This document shows positions 31,653-43,221 of a stretch of DNA of 64,000 bases, piece after piece. The translations under genes were made by a program, and so were the position numbers. The notes beneath the pieces are model-generated. The model had not been told where the DNA came from. It saw nothing but the letters and a program-made list of their open reading frames with translations, and did not search any database. The DNA comes from Lathyrus oleraceus (Eukaryota; Streptophyta; Magnoliopsida; Fabales; Fabaceae), in contig NC_066583.1 in the NCBI RefSeq assembly GCF_024323335.1, positions 413,800,031 through 413,864,030 of the forward strand. The letters are read 5' to 3'. Numbering within the stretch: position 1 is the stretch's first letter; each line of letters starts with the position of its first letter.

Positions 31653-32097
31653 CTAGAAACTGCCAGATAATCTCCTCAAAGTCTTCTTATCTTTAATAGA
31701 TGCCCCAAGCGGGTAAGTCTGACTTTGCAGAAAACATTTGATATCATAATACCATGGCTTATCATCCTTTACTTCCTCAACTGCAAACACATGAGCTGTT
31801 CTATCCAAGCGCATCACAGTAATATTGGGAACTTCATTCCAATACTTCACTACAATCATTGAAGCAAGCGTAGCAAGAGAATCCGCCATCCGATTCTCAT
31901 CTCGAGGAATATGATGGAAGTCAACCTTAGTAAAGAAAGTTGAAATCCTCCTCGCATAATCTCTGTATGTGATGAGGCCAGGCTGATTCGTCTCCCATTC
32001 ACCCTTAATCCGATTAACAACAAGGGCCGAATCACCATAAACATCAAGATGTTTGATCCTAAGATCAATACATTCTTCTAAACCCATAATACAGGGA
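31653..32097 (-). pseudogene. E2 archaeal-like RNase H, first half deleted
   Basis: Only the second half remains: GLEECIDLRIKHLDVYGDSALVV.., QPGLITYRDYARRIS, and the tail HHIPRDENRMADSLA. Against E1 about 219 bases (3820-4038 in E1) are gone, joined at a GG shared by both ends, and the frame changes across the join. The lost part includes the first catalytic aspartate and the AEYEA glutamate. A stop stands where E1 has a tyrosine codon (GSF then stop, GSFYL in E1). Confidence 0.85.
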
Positions 32098-32692
32098 AGT
32101 CGTATTGCACAGACTGATAATCTTCAATTGGTTGATGTGCCAAGTGGTCAGCCAAGATACTCCCTTTGATAGCTTTTTGAGCTCGAAACTCAATATCATA
32201 CTCAAATAACAACATCTGCCAACGGGAAATCCTCCCAGTTAAAGTAGGCTTCTCAAAGATATACTTGATTGGATCCATTTTGGATATAAACCAAGTTGTG
32301 TGATTCAGCATATACTGACGTAAGCGCGTAGCAGCCCAAGCCAAATCACATCATGTCTTCTCAAGCATTGAGTACCGAGACTCACAATCAGTGAACTTCT
32401 TACTCAAGTAGTATATTGCATATTCTTTCTTTCCTGATTCATCTTGCTGACCAAGGACACAACCCATGGAATCATCCAGCATAGTCAAGTACATAATCAA
32501 TGGTCTCCCTTCAACAGGCGGAGACCGAATCGGAGGCTCCGAAAAATACTCTTTGATACTATCAAAGGCCTTTTGGCAATCCTCGGTCCAATCATGAAGC
32601 TGATCTTTCCGGAGGAGCTTGAATATAGGCGCACATGTGGCAGTCATGTGGGATATAAATCTCGAAATGTAATTCAAGCGACCAAGAAAACC
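32098..32692 (-). pseudogene. E2 first RNase H region of pol
   Basis: LNYISRFISHMTATCAPIF, DWTEDCQKAFDSIKEYFSEP, GCVLGQQDESGKKEYAIYYL and YSMLEKT are in one frame (32677-32351). The next piece (32344-32098) holds MAWAATRLRQYMLNHTTW and the linker to the second RNase H. It lies between the RT stop at 32693 and the aRH deletion. Confidence 0.85.
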
Positions 32693-33530
32693 TCAGACTT
32701 GCTTCTTAGTTTTGGGCGCAGGCATCTCCTGTATTGCTTTGACCTTGGCAGGATCAACTTCATTACCTCTTTCGTTAACAATAAAACCCAATAACTTGCC
32801 GGAACGGACTCCAAATGTACACTTGTTTGGATTCAGATGGAGTTTGTACTTCCTCAAACGCTGGAGAAGCTTCAACAAGTGTTCTACATGTTCAACTTCC
32901 ATTTTCGACTTTGCAATCATATCATCAACATACACCTCAATCTCGTTGTGCATAATATCATGAAACAAGGTAGTCATAGCACGTTGATACGTGGCTCTGG
33001 CGTTCTTCAAACCGAAAGGCATCACTCGATAACAGAATGTTCCCCAAGGTGTGATGAATGTTGTCTTCTCCATATCCTCGGGTGCCATTTTAATCTGATT
33101 ATAACCGGAAAATCCGTCCATAAATGAAAAGACATTGAATTTAGCTATATTGTCTACCAACGTATCAATGTGTGGTAGAGGAAAATCATCTTTCGGACTA
33201 GCTTTATTCAAGTCATGGTAATCTACACACATTCGTACTTTATCATCTTTCTTAGGCACGGGCACAATATTGGCCACCCATTGAGGATATGTAGAAGTCA
33301 CCAGAAACCCCGTATCAATTTTCTTATGAACTTCTTCTTTAATCTTCACTGCCATATTAGGATGAGTTCTTCTAAGCTTTTGCTTCACAGGCACACACTC
33401 AGGCTTCAACAACAAGAAATGTTGCACGAGATCAGTATCCAGACCAGGCATGTCTTCGTATGACCAGGCAAAGACGTCGACATATTCTCGTAGCAACTCA
33501 ATCAACCCCTTCTTAATAGACTCTTCAAGG
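32693..33530 (-). CDS. E2 reverse transcriptase (open, 270 codons plus leader remnant)
   Basis: This is the best-preserved RT in the window. It is open from before residue 1 (MIELLREYVDVFAWSYED) to a TGA at 32693-32695. Motifs: KPECVPVKQKLRRTHPNM, DYHDLNKASPKDDFPLP (about 95-111), FMDGFSGYNQIKM with D130, MPFGLKNARATYQR (about 162), YVDD at 192-195 and GKLLGFIV. The leader before it, the intron and the end of the protease are missing because foreign DNA begins at 33531. The final TGA stands at the same codon as in E1. Without its upstream exon it cannot be expressed normally. Confidence 0.9.
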
Positions 33531-33969
33531 ATCCTCGAAGAGTCTTAGATTCAATTAAGGTATTTTCCCTTGCTAGAACATCTTAATTCTATCATATAAG
33601 ATGCTGCTTCGACCCGATACAGAGAATCTCATTTTTACTATTTGAGATACTGCTTCATCAATATGAAGAGTCTCATTTCAGATTTTTAGAGATACTGCTC
33701 TAATATCCTCGGAGAGTCTTAGATTCAATTAAGGTATCTTTCCCTTGCTGGAACATCTTAATTCTATCATATAAGATGCTGCTTCGACTCGATACAGAGA
33801 ATCTCACTTTTACTGTTGAGATGCTGCTTCATCAATATGAAGAGTCTCATGCCAGATTTTCTTTATACTGCTCTAGCATCCTGGAAAATTCTCGAGATTT
33901 AGCTGGGGATGTCATTCCATTTCTAACGTATCTCGACTGTGACGTCCAAGATACTGTTCTAATGACTCC
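33531..33969 (+). repeat. Tandem units of about 174 bp
   Basis: Units start at 33531, 33705 and, more diverged, 33878, each opening ATCCT. The first two share GAGAGTCTTAGATTC-like, 'ttaattctatcatataagat' and 'tactgcttcatcaatatgaa'-type blocks. Confidence 0.85.
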
Positions 33970-36086
33970 TAAAAAAGTCTTGACTGTTCCTTTTTACTGT
34001 AGGATAATGTCTTTTACTATTTCTCACTACATTTTCTTCCCGTATTTTCTTCCTTGCACTTCCTAGGACAAAATTTGGGTCTTTTTTGTATTTAATTATC
34101 TCCCACCCTGAATACACAAAGACTGCCGTCATTCTTACTTTCCGGTTGGAGGTAATTAAATAAGGGCAGCTGTGGTACCCCAATTTTGTCCGGATAAGGA
34201 AAATCTTCAACCAGCATTCACTACCCAATGTTATAAGACATGGATTGTATCTTAAAGACACGGGTTCTATTTTAAGGTTTCTCAGCCCTTGGTGGCATCA
34301 AGTCTTCAATGACATTTTCATCTATTGAGATCCTTAAGAAGATATCTGCTGCATTTGTCTTTTACTGAAGCATGGGAAGGCATGTGCATTTTTGGTTAGC
34401 AAGACCCATTTTAGTTTATCCATGAGAACTTTTTGTTTAAAAAAGGGGTTCTTTCACATGATTAATATTGTAAAGTGTGATGTGAATCTTTTACATTACT
34501 AATCCAAAATTCATTTGATTATTAGTAAGTATTAAGAGTCATGGATATTTTCTATAATCATTTGTTATTAAGCATTTCCACATGTTTATGAACTCAAGTT
34601 GAATTTTTTAGCATGTGTTTTGTTTTAAGCTAAGATGGATCATTGGAAAAGACTATGGTGATGAATAATATTTTAAACTCACTTTGAAATTGTTTTTTTA
34701 TGGCTTATGATGCACATTTCTTGTTGCTCATTTAAGTTAACAATAAACATAATTAGAGGAGACCAAATTGAAAATCCAAATTTGATTAATGTGGCCAAAT
34801 CCATTTTTAATTTGGATTAGATTTTAAGCATTTTAAATAACTCACGCAAATGAGATATTAGAATAAATCTTAGAATGTTTCTTTTAAAAGGGATTAATTG
34901 CATATTTAATTGTTACAAATAATTCAAAAAAAGGGGGGCCAGTACATGATACAGGAGGTTATACGTTTCAACCCCAATTTTCATAGTCAAAGTTCCAATT
35001 AAATTCAAAGTTCTAATTAAATCCAAATGTTACAAATTACTCCAAAAAAGGCCAAGGCATAATCAAAAGAGTTTAAAATATGCAGATCTTACAAATAATT
35101 CAACAGAGGTTACATGATTAGTCCTTAAAATTACAATCCAAAAGATTTCTTACAGCTAAATAAATTTGAAGAAAAATTGAACAAGTTGAGTATCCAACAG
35201 ATTGAAGCAGCTTCCAAGACTTTTCCAAAAGCTCTTTTGGAAGCTCCAACGCCCCAATCCCAAGCTGGCGCCGCCTCCTTTCCTAATCAACATCACTTCA
35301 CCTGCAAAAAAAAAACAATTCAAAAAAAAAGCTTATCAAATAAGCACTTAAAACAAACTGGAAAATAAATGATTAAATAAACAGGTAAGTGTGTTGCACG
35401 ATGAATCTAAGAAAACACCCAAAAAATCACATTCCAATATCCAAATAAACAACCTTAAATCCACAAAGCAAACATCCCATAAAGTCTGGAAACAAGATCC
35501 AACAAGTTATCTCACAGAAACCAACATTCATATATAACAAAATCAATTAACAGTGAGAGGACACGTTTTGGAGATCCAACAGAACAGAGCAATTCATTTT
35601 TTCAAACCCAAACAACAGAGCAATATTTTCTGAAAGTCCAATTAAGTTAACAGCAAAACACACAACAGCAAAGTACAACAGCAAGAACTACAACAACAAG
35701 ATTTCGAAAAAAACCCAAAAAACCAAACAGCAAACATCAAACATTTTTTAGAAATCCCAGAGATTAAGAACATCAAATTTCCGAAAAAAGCCAGCAAACC
35801 ATAACAAAAAAAAAAACTGAAACAGAGTTGCCATTTAATCATCAGACGAAACAGACAAAGAAGAAAAGTTAAGGAAGGAAACTTATCCGGAACTGTGACG
35901 GGTTGCCGGCGACGGACTCGGATCAAAGCACTCTTCTCCGCCTGAAATCGCCTTTCCATCTCCTCTGCCGTGGTAAGTGAAACAAAATCCCCATTATTTC
36001 TCTTAAATCGCCACATGCAAGAACTTAGATTTCGCGGTAAGGGTTTAGAGATCTAGAAGGTTCGAGCATGGTTTAGGAAATTTTGG

Positions 36087-36490
36087 GTTCATATTATTTT
36101 ATTTTATTTTTGAAATTTTAATTATACGTATGTTAATATTATTTTATTTTATTTTCGAAATTTTAATTATACAATGTTAATATTATTTTATTTTATTTTT
36201 ATTATAATTATACCATTGTTAATATTATTTTATTTTATTTTCGAAATTATAATTATACTATTATTAATATTATTTTATTTTATTTTCGAAATTTTAATTA
36301 TACTATTGTTAATATTATTTTATTTTATTTTCGAAACAATAATTATACCATTGTTAATATTATTTTATTTTATTTTCGAAATTATAATTATACTATTGTT
36401 AATATTATTTTATTTTATTTTCGAAACTATAATTATACTATTGTTAATATTATTTTATTTTATTTTCGAATTTTTAATTATACTATTGTA
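36087..36490. repeat. 45-bp AT-rich minisatellite, about 9 units
   Basis: TCGAA recurs at exact 45-base steps: 36241, 36286, 36331, 36376, 36421, 36466, with diverged units to the left. The core is 'tattattttattttatttt' plus TCGAA. Because 45 is divisible by three, one frame stays open by chance. Confidence 0.95.
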
Positions 36491-37154
36491 AATAATTTTT
36501 TTTTATATATACACATAGTAAATATGTAATTATATTACTATTATTATTATTAGTTTTTTAAAAGTAAATGCACAATTATATGGTTGTTATAATTATTAAT
36601 ATTTAATTATTTGGTTATATTCATTTTTTATTATTATTACTACTTATTATTTAATTAAAATAAAATAATTCGTTAAACATTCAATTAATTAATTGATTAT
36701 AGAACCACAAATGACCTTCATAATTTAGATGTTTATTTATCTTAAGGAGTGTATGTGCATGATTATTCTTTATCTATTTGTTTATATTGAACCTTGAGTG
36801 TACACAAAATGATATGTTATAATTGTGACAAAATCACGTCGCTTTCATCGATTTTAAAATAATCCGAGCCGATTTCAAAATAAATCACATACTTCTCGAT
36901 TCAAAGTCGAGCCCATTTTCAAAATACCTCTGTAAGTCGATCGCTTGTAAAAGCATCGCCATCAACCTCACATGGCTTACTCTTGGGCCTTCTTACAATG
37001 AAACCTATTCGGTTTTAATTAGTCGATTAGATGGATTATTCACTAAATAAATTCAATTCATTCACAAGAATGCAATTTTTTTTTAAACCTCGATCCGACA
37101 TCGAAAATCAAATTAAAATACTTAATCACATCTAAACAACACTTCATTTGAAAA

Positions 37155-38120
37155 TGAAAAGGGGGATGGTTTTGAGTTTTCAACTCCTCTCCTCGATTAT
37201 TTGAATACGATTTTTCTTACTCGGTTAGTCAAATGGTCGTCATTTCTAATTCATTTAAGTACAAACAAATCAAATCCTTTTATAACAAGAAACCAAAAGG
37301 GAGATAACTTTGAGTCTTCAATTTTTCTCCTCGACTATTTGAATACAAGTTCTCTTACTTGGTTAGTCAAATATTTGTCGTTCTATACCAACTTCCAAAC
37401 TCCGATTAAATCTAAATATTTTCACAATAAACTAAATGAAAAGGGAGTTGACTTTGAGTTTTCAACTTCACTCCTCAATTGCTCGAATACAAGTTTTCTT
37501 ACTCGGTCAGTCGAACAATTGTCATTTTTTACCAACTCATACTTAAATCGAAATATTTTCATAATAAGCTAAATGAAAAAAGGAGTTGACTTTGAGTTTT
37601 CAATTTCACTCCCCAATTGTTTGAATACGAGTTCTCTTACTCGGTCAGTCGAACAATTGTCATTTTTTACAAACATACCACTTAATCAAATCATTTTCAT
37701 AACAAACTGTACGAAAAGGGAGATGGTCTTGAGTTTTCAACTCCTCTTCTCAAATGCTTGGATATAAGTTGTCTTACTTAGCCATTCGAGCACTTGTCGT
37801 TTATTCTAAAAAAACATCAACCATATACAACCTTATTTTCATAAATATTCAAATGAAACAGAAAGCGGTCTAGAGTCTTCTATTCTCTTTCCCGATTATT
37901 AGGATACGAGTTGTCTTACTCGATTATCCGAGTATTCGTCATTCGTCCAAAGCACCTTAACTATTATCAAATATTTCCTATAATTAAGGATGAAAAAGAA
38001 AGTGGTCTAGAGTCTTCTATTCCCTTTCCCGACTATTAGGATACGACTTGTCTTACTCGACTATCCGAGTAATCGTCATCCAACCAAAAATATCTTAACC
38101 TACCAAGTTTATCCTTTCTC
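37155..38120 (+). repeat. Array of about seven 139-bp units
   Basis: Units marked by 'gaaaagggagatgg'-like starts at about 37155, 37295, 37438, 37575, 37713, 37854 and 37992. Each has a GAGTTTTCAACTC-type block, then 'gaatacgagttctcttactcgg' variants, then a TTGTCATT-like block. Steps are 137-143 bases. The last two units are more diverged. Confidence 0.88.
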
Positions 38121-38769
38121 GCCCTCGTGCGATCGAAACCAATCAAAACATCCAACATATTAATCCAACTTGTCACCCCCGTGTGACCAAAACTTTATTC
38201 AGAAAGAACACTGTTTAATCCTTTCTAATGCGTACAACAAACTAATGCTTAAGCCTCCGCCGAGAGTAGAAAAGCCAAGGTTTAGCCTTTAGGATGCGAT
38301 CTAAACAGTCGTTCATTAAAAGACACCAACCAACCGTAGTTTCCCGAACTATGAATGCTCTGATTTCCTTATTATACCATAAGGATACGTAGGCAGGAGA
38401 TTGTTGTATCTTCGCGAGCACACTAATAAAAAACCTCCCCTTTCTCCTTTCTGAGGTTCTCATCCATTTTTATTCTCAACATTTTATATCCCAAAGATAA
38501 CAAACAAACATAAATTAACACTCAAAACGCACATTAGAACTAAAAGGTTCCCGTTGAGTACAACGGACGTAAGGGTTGCTAATACCTTCCCCTTACGTAA
38601 TCCACTCCCGAACCCGAATATGGTTGCGACGACCATTATTCCATTTCCTACAGGTTTTATCGATATTTTCCTATCCCTTCATTGGGATAAATAAAATTCG
38701 GTAGCGACTCTGTTCGAACGTAAATTTTTCCGCGACCATCGCGAGGAATCGTATTTTTCGAGATGCGAC

Positions 38770-39127
38770 AGAAGTCACTAGGTCCAATCTTGATCGGGAG
38801 TTCTAATTCGCCGATCACAGTTTTGCGCGATCCATCAAACGCCTTCACAACCACTCCACTCTGCCTCATGGGAGGCCCTTGATATGAAAGTTTGGCAAGA
38901 GTGGATTTTGGCAATACATTGAGGGATGACCCTGTGTCCACCAACACATTGGACAAGGCATCGTCTTTACAGTTCATAGATATGTGTAAAGCCAAATTGT
39001 TGTCTTTTCCCTCCTCAGGAAGATCAGCATCACAAAAGCTCAAGTTGTTGCAAGCGGTTATATTGGCAACAATGCTATCAAACTGCTCAATTGTGACATC
39101 GTGGTCCACGTATGCCACATCCAACAC
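38770..39127 (-). pseudogene. E2 protease, truncated
   Basis: The aspartic protease core is open: LDVAYVDHDVTIEQFDSIV, NNLSFCDADLPEEGKDNNLA and VLVDTGSSLNVLPKSTLAKL with an intact DTG. It runs to GPSDF, where the foreign LTR begins. The second half, present in E1 (6567-5957) and E3, is missing. The frame reads on into the LTR for about 35 codons of no meaning. Confidence 0.9.
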
Positions 39128-39140
39128 CCTCTACAAAGCT

Positions 39141-40330
39141 TCACGGCGTGGCTCGGAATTCATCAACAAAGATAAGACAAATATCTTGTAGTAGCTGATC
39201 ACCAACATTATATTCACTCCTTTTGATGAGCCTCAGCATCTCATCACCGTCCTCTTTCAAAATGCCAGACTGGCCAACCAGGATAGGAGTACTATTATTA
39301 TTCACGACAACAGGGTCAACACCCTTTATAACAGGCACAAAATTATTTAGAGAAGAAGTCCCCACAGGACCGGAAGGATTAACAACAGTTTTCTTCATGA
39401 CGACTTCATGGGGTTTCGGCTGTGCCGAGAAAACACGACCACTACGGGTCACACCACTGACATCTGAAATGCTTACCACAAAAGTCCAGGGCAACAACAC
39501 CTCCTTTCTATCCTCCAGCATGACAACATTGTAATAGTAGGGAACAACTTTGTCTGATATGTACGGGATAGGACCCGCTGGCTTAATCACAAGAGCTGGT
39601 GATACCTTCTTCTTGCTGCCATCATACTTGACGACAACAGGCTCAGGAATTTTAAACACAAGGGAGATAACATTGACTTCATCCTCATTACGATTCTGAA
39701 TTATCTCAATCATCCCTTGATCTATCATCTCTTGGATGTCCTTTCTTACTTGACGACATCCTCTCTCGTTGATAGTGCACACCTGGAACCTATCATGGTC
39801 ATGCTCGTAGTGGCTGTGTTCACACAACAGCTTATGCATCTCGACCAAGGACTGCCTTATGTCATTCACATAAAGGACTTTGTACTTTTCAGGGCATCCC
39901 TGAACCATGTTAACAGCTACCTTTCCATGCTCGGGCAATGGGTTCTTTTTAACATTCGGACCTACGTCCTCAAAAAACAACATCCCACTTCTCACAAGGT
40001 CTTGCACCTTGGTATTCAATGGGTAACCGTTCTCCACAACATGTCCGGGAGCACCGAAATGATACACATAATGAAGCTCGGGTTTATACCACCACTGAGG
40101 GTTGGTCGGTATAGCAGGAGGATCTCGTGGAGTTATCAGCTTCCTATCTATCAAGGAAGGATACAATTCAGCATAAGTCATTGGAATCGGGTCAAAAGTT
40201 ACCCTTTCCTCTCGTAGTTGCTGGTGCTGGTGTTATTATTGTTGCGAGGCTGGTAAGCCTGTTGTTGTTGACGATGTTGTTGTTGTTGTTGTTGTTGAAC
40301 TTCTCTAAAAGCAGGTGCTATATGAGCCAC
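39141..40330 (-). pseudogene. E2 gag tail, knuckle remnant and gag-protease linker
   Basis: The main open piece (40181-39141) starts in TYAELYPSLIDRKLITPRDP. The zinc-knuckle position reads YVYHFGAPGHVVENG: both outer cysteines of the C-X2-H-X5-H-X4-C seen in E1 are lost. The linker keeps DIRQSLVEMHKLLCEHSHYEHDHD and RGCRQVRKDIQEMI, which E1 has deleted, then VNVISLVFKIPEPVVVKYD and SEYNVGDQLLQ. It ends just before the protease. No catalytic domain is recognised in the linker. Confidence 0.82.
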
Positions 40331-41447
40331 CTAGTATTGGTTGTTGGCTAGACGCACATCCTTCCTCCTTACAAAGGGTCTTCTTTTGACATGAGAGGAC
40401 ATAACATGAGTCTCTCCCTCTTTCTTCCTAGCAAAGCCTCCATACTTCTTTGCTGAGGAACCATCATCTCTAGATAACCGTCCTTCACAGACCCCTTCTT
40501 CTAATCTCATCCCCATATTCACCATTTCGGTGAAGTCTGAGGGAGAACTGACAATCATTCTTTCATAGAAAGAGATCAAAGACTTCAAGAAGATCTTTGT
40601 CATCTCCTTCTCTTCCAGGGGTGGAACTATCTGAGCTTCCAGTTCTCGCCATCTCTGGGCGTACTCCTTGAAGGTCTCCTTATCCTTCTGCGACATCGGC
40701 CTCAATTGGTCTCTATCCGGAGCCATATCCATATTATATTTATACTGCTTAACAAATGCCTCGCCTAGATCGTTGAAAGTGGGGATGCTTGCACTCTCCA
40801 GCCCCATATACCACTGGAGCGCAGCACCTGTCAGGCTATCCTGAAAGTAGTGGATCAGCAGTTGGTCATTGTCAGTCTGTGTTGACATCTTGCGAACATA
40901 CATCACAAGATGGCTGAGCGGGCATGTATTTCCCTTATACTTCTCAAAGTCAGGCACGTTAAATTTAATAGGGATCTTCACATTGGGAACTAGGCACAAC
41001 TCAGCAACACTTTTCCCAAAGAGGTTATTACCCTATAAAGTCTTCAGTTCCTTGCGCAACTCAAGGAATTAATCTATCATCTCGTCCATCTTCTCATATA
41101 CGTCCGGGCCCTCAGATGGCTCGGAATGATAAATGGTGTCTTCAACACGGGGAAGGATGTGCACAACTGGAGGTGGCACAGACAGGACCGGGCTAGATGC
41201 CGGCATAGAAGCAAGAGTGGGAGCGAAGCCCTCTGGTATGAAATTATTAGGCATTCCCCAAGGGAATCCGGCTGGCATAGACGAAGCGAAGTGGGCTGTT
41301 GGAGCAGGCACCGTTGAAGTTGTTATCTCAGATATGACAGTCCTCGCATGAGGAATTGCTCTGTGCGGCCAGAATTGACTCCATCATGGCAGTCAACCTA
41401 ACAATCTCTTCCTTCAAGTCCATGTTCTCTTGCTCAAGATGTTCCAT
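40331..41447 (-). pseudogene. E2 gag
   Basis: ATG at 41447 gives MEHLEQENMDLKEEIVRLTAMM. A small deletion after AAQSNSS shifts the frame and removes a proline-rich stretch present in E1. Stops follow near 41069 (MDEMID) and about 41033. From 40999 the frame is open for 222 codons with FEKYKGNTCPLSHLVM, QLLIHYFQDSLTGAALQWYM, KETFKEYAQRWRELEAQIV and EMVNMGMRLEEGV, the retrotransposon gag core. A stop after NNQY (40331) precedes the Q-rich tail. An ATG at 41573 in the same open frame could be the older start (MHHMHKQVLF..). Confidence 0.87.
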
Positions 41448-41770
41448 TATCTTCGGATGATTGGCTCTAGTATTATACCGGTGCGTCAGCTTGTCTTCAA
41501 AATAAATGAAGAGCAAGGAGTTAGACCACTGATCAAGAGCTCGGAACAAAACCTGCTTATGCATATGATGCATGCAATGCTTGTGCACATGATTTGTTTT
41601 TTAATCAGAGGAACTTTTTAGAGATCTGTTTGCAAATATTTTAAAATATTAAACATATATGGAATACTCATAGCAATAATATTTGGAAACTTTTTACACC
41701 AAAGAAGTAATACAATTTTGGTAACCAAATACAATACAAGAGAAAAGGAGAATGAACATCCTATGGAGCC
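41448..41770 (-). other. E2 spacer between ORF1 and gag
   Basis: The 323 bases match E1's spacer. The last 125 are open in the gag frame and encode DQWSNSLLFIYFEDKLTHRY, shared with E1 except in detail. The rest is AT-rich and I see nothing else. Confidence 0.55.
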
Positions 41771-43221
41771 CTAGAAGTAATCGTCCAAAGCCTTCGAGAT
41801 CGAAACATAAGTTGCACGAAGTCTCTTCACTTCTCTCTCATAAGCTGCTTCCATATCGGCCTTCTCCTTGGCAATCAGATCATACTTCCTCTTCCAGAAC
41901 CTAGATGAATGAGGAAGAAGGGAAGTAACTACATCATCAGGCTCATCGATAATCTGATGCTCTAGAAATTCTATCACTGCATCCTTATCTTTGAGCTGCT
42001 GAAGAAGCTCCTCACGCTCACGAACCCAAGCACGCGAACGGTCTTCATCTCTCAACTCCTCTACTCCTTGGTTAGGGAGGGTTGAAGGCCCAACCATAAC
42101 CATAGGGGTAGGTCTCAGATACTCGTACGGCATGGGGTACTCAAGAGCTCTCTTCCTCACTTAGGAGGTGTAAGGTTCCAAAGCAATGCAATTCTTCGGA
42201 CCAAGCTCATTCCTCCCTTTCCTATGAATCTTGCGCTAGGCGCGGACCATCTTATCCTTCAAGTTCTGGGGATCTTTACCCTCTTGAAAGAACACGCCTT
42301 CCAACAAAATGTTATTAGGTTTATCCTTTAAGGGGAACCAAAGCTGACGGCGAGCCAAAGCAGGATTGTAGTTAATTCCACCATATGTACCAAGAAGAGG
42401 CACATTGGAGAACTCACCATAAGAGTCAATAATCTGAATGCCATCATAAACACGATTATACCAAGAGATATCATCATTAGTGAGAGACATGAGTCTCGCA
42501 GACCCCCGTAGACATCCCTTGTTCTCCTTGAAGGCGAGCGTCTGAGGCAAGTGCGAAATAAACCACTTGTACAACAGAGGCAGACACACACAATGGAACC
42601 ACCACCCTTCGCATTCCTCATATGTAAAGAGAAATAAGTGTCACCCAACAGAGTCGGAACGAGATTAAGAGAAGAGAAAATCCTAATAGCGTTCACATCC
42701 ACAAAATTGTCGATGTTGGGAAACAACACTAGCCCATAGATGAGTAGTACAAATATGGATTCAAAAGCTTCCTCACTCATGGCCTTCCCAAACAAAGTAG
42801 CTTTGGCAATCAGAAAATCAGATGGGAGACCTTGAATTCCTCCTTTGGTAGTCATATTGGCACTAATATCAGATACATCAACATGAAGCATATCAACAAT
42901 CTCTTGAGAAGACAAAATCTTCTCCAAACCACTGAACGATAACTAATCAAGAATAGGTATACCCACATGATAGGCATACTCTTCAAGTGTAGGCAAAAGC
43001 GGGAAATCCGGAAAAGTGAAGCACTGATACAAAGGATCGTAGAACTGCATCAACATATTTATCAGACCTTCATCCACCTTGGTAGAAAGAATACACAAAA
43101 GCTTCCCATGGCGAGCTTTAAACTCCAAGGGCTCTAATACATAAGATATCAAACTCCTTAACTCTTTCAAGTCGGATTGTCTGAAACTGTACTACTTCAT
43201 ATTCCTTCTTTGCTTATCCAT
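41771..43221 (-). pseudogene. E2 ORF1 (plant mobile domain-like)
   Basis: Equivalent to E1 ORF1 but not split by an LTR, so it shows the full length of about 480 codons. ATG at 43221 (MDKQRRN), TAG at codon 10. Then KELRSLISYVLEPLEFKARH, GLINMLMQFYDPLYQCFTF and TLEEYAYHVGIPILD, a stop near 42943, VLLIYGLVLFPNIDNFVDV, and a frameshift after RNAKGGGS near 42595. Next come KWFISHLPQTLAFKENKGC and SNVPLLGTYGGINYNP. A TAA follows EPYTS near 42163, where E1 has TGA. The tail (42160-41771) has a coiled-coil-prone part and ends DDYF. Confidence 0.85.

Larger units (their letters stand above)
33531..38769 (+). mobile_element. Gypsy remnant: end of internal region plus one full LTR
   Basis: This block replaces the E2 interval from the late protease to the RT leader. 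The left 640 bases are a diverged internal end with about 174-bp tandem units. They finish in TTAAATAAGGGCAGC, similar to E3's TTAAATAGGCGCAG just before an LTR, so I read it as a polypurine tract. A 4.6-kb LTR follows (34171-38769). E2 resumes at 38770 in the protease. The left side lacks an LTR, and no matching 5-bp duplication is found across the block. This fits an insertion followed by a deletion that also removed E2 sequence. No protein domain is left. Confidence 0.8.
34171..38769 (+). repeat. Gypsy LTR, 4599 bp, with two internal arrays
   Basis: It starts TGTGGTACCCCAATTTTG and ends GAGATGCGACA. The last 250 bases match the end of the LTR at 9751-12228, which supports the end. The middle has an AT-rich 45-bp minisatellite (36087-36490) and a 139-bp array (37155-38120). 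Open frames in these arrays are by-products of repeat lengths divisible by three or of chance. No gene. Confidence 0.82.

Noticed and set aside
36174..36491. Open frame of 105 codons rich in Ile, Leu and Phe, like a membrane protein
   Set aside because: It is a translation of the 45-bp AT-rich minisatellite; 45 is divisible by three so the frame stays open by chance.
37201..37767. Two adjacent plus-strand frames with similar repeats (FLTRSVEQLSFFTN)
   Set aside because: They come from the 139-bp array in an LTR; neighbouring units have stops and shifts.
34166..38774. Complete solo LTR with target duplication at 34171-38769
   Set aside because: Flanks are GCAGC and GAAGT, and element-internal sequence precedes the LTR, so it is a truncated element and not a clean solo LTR.
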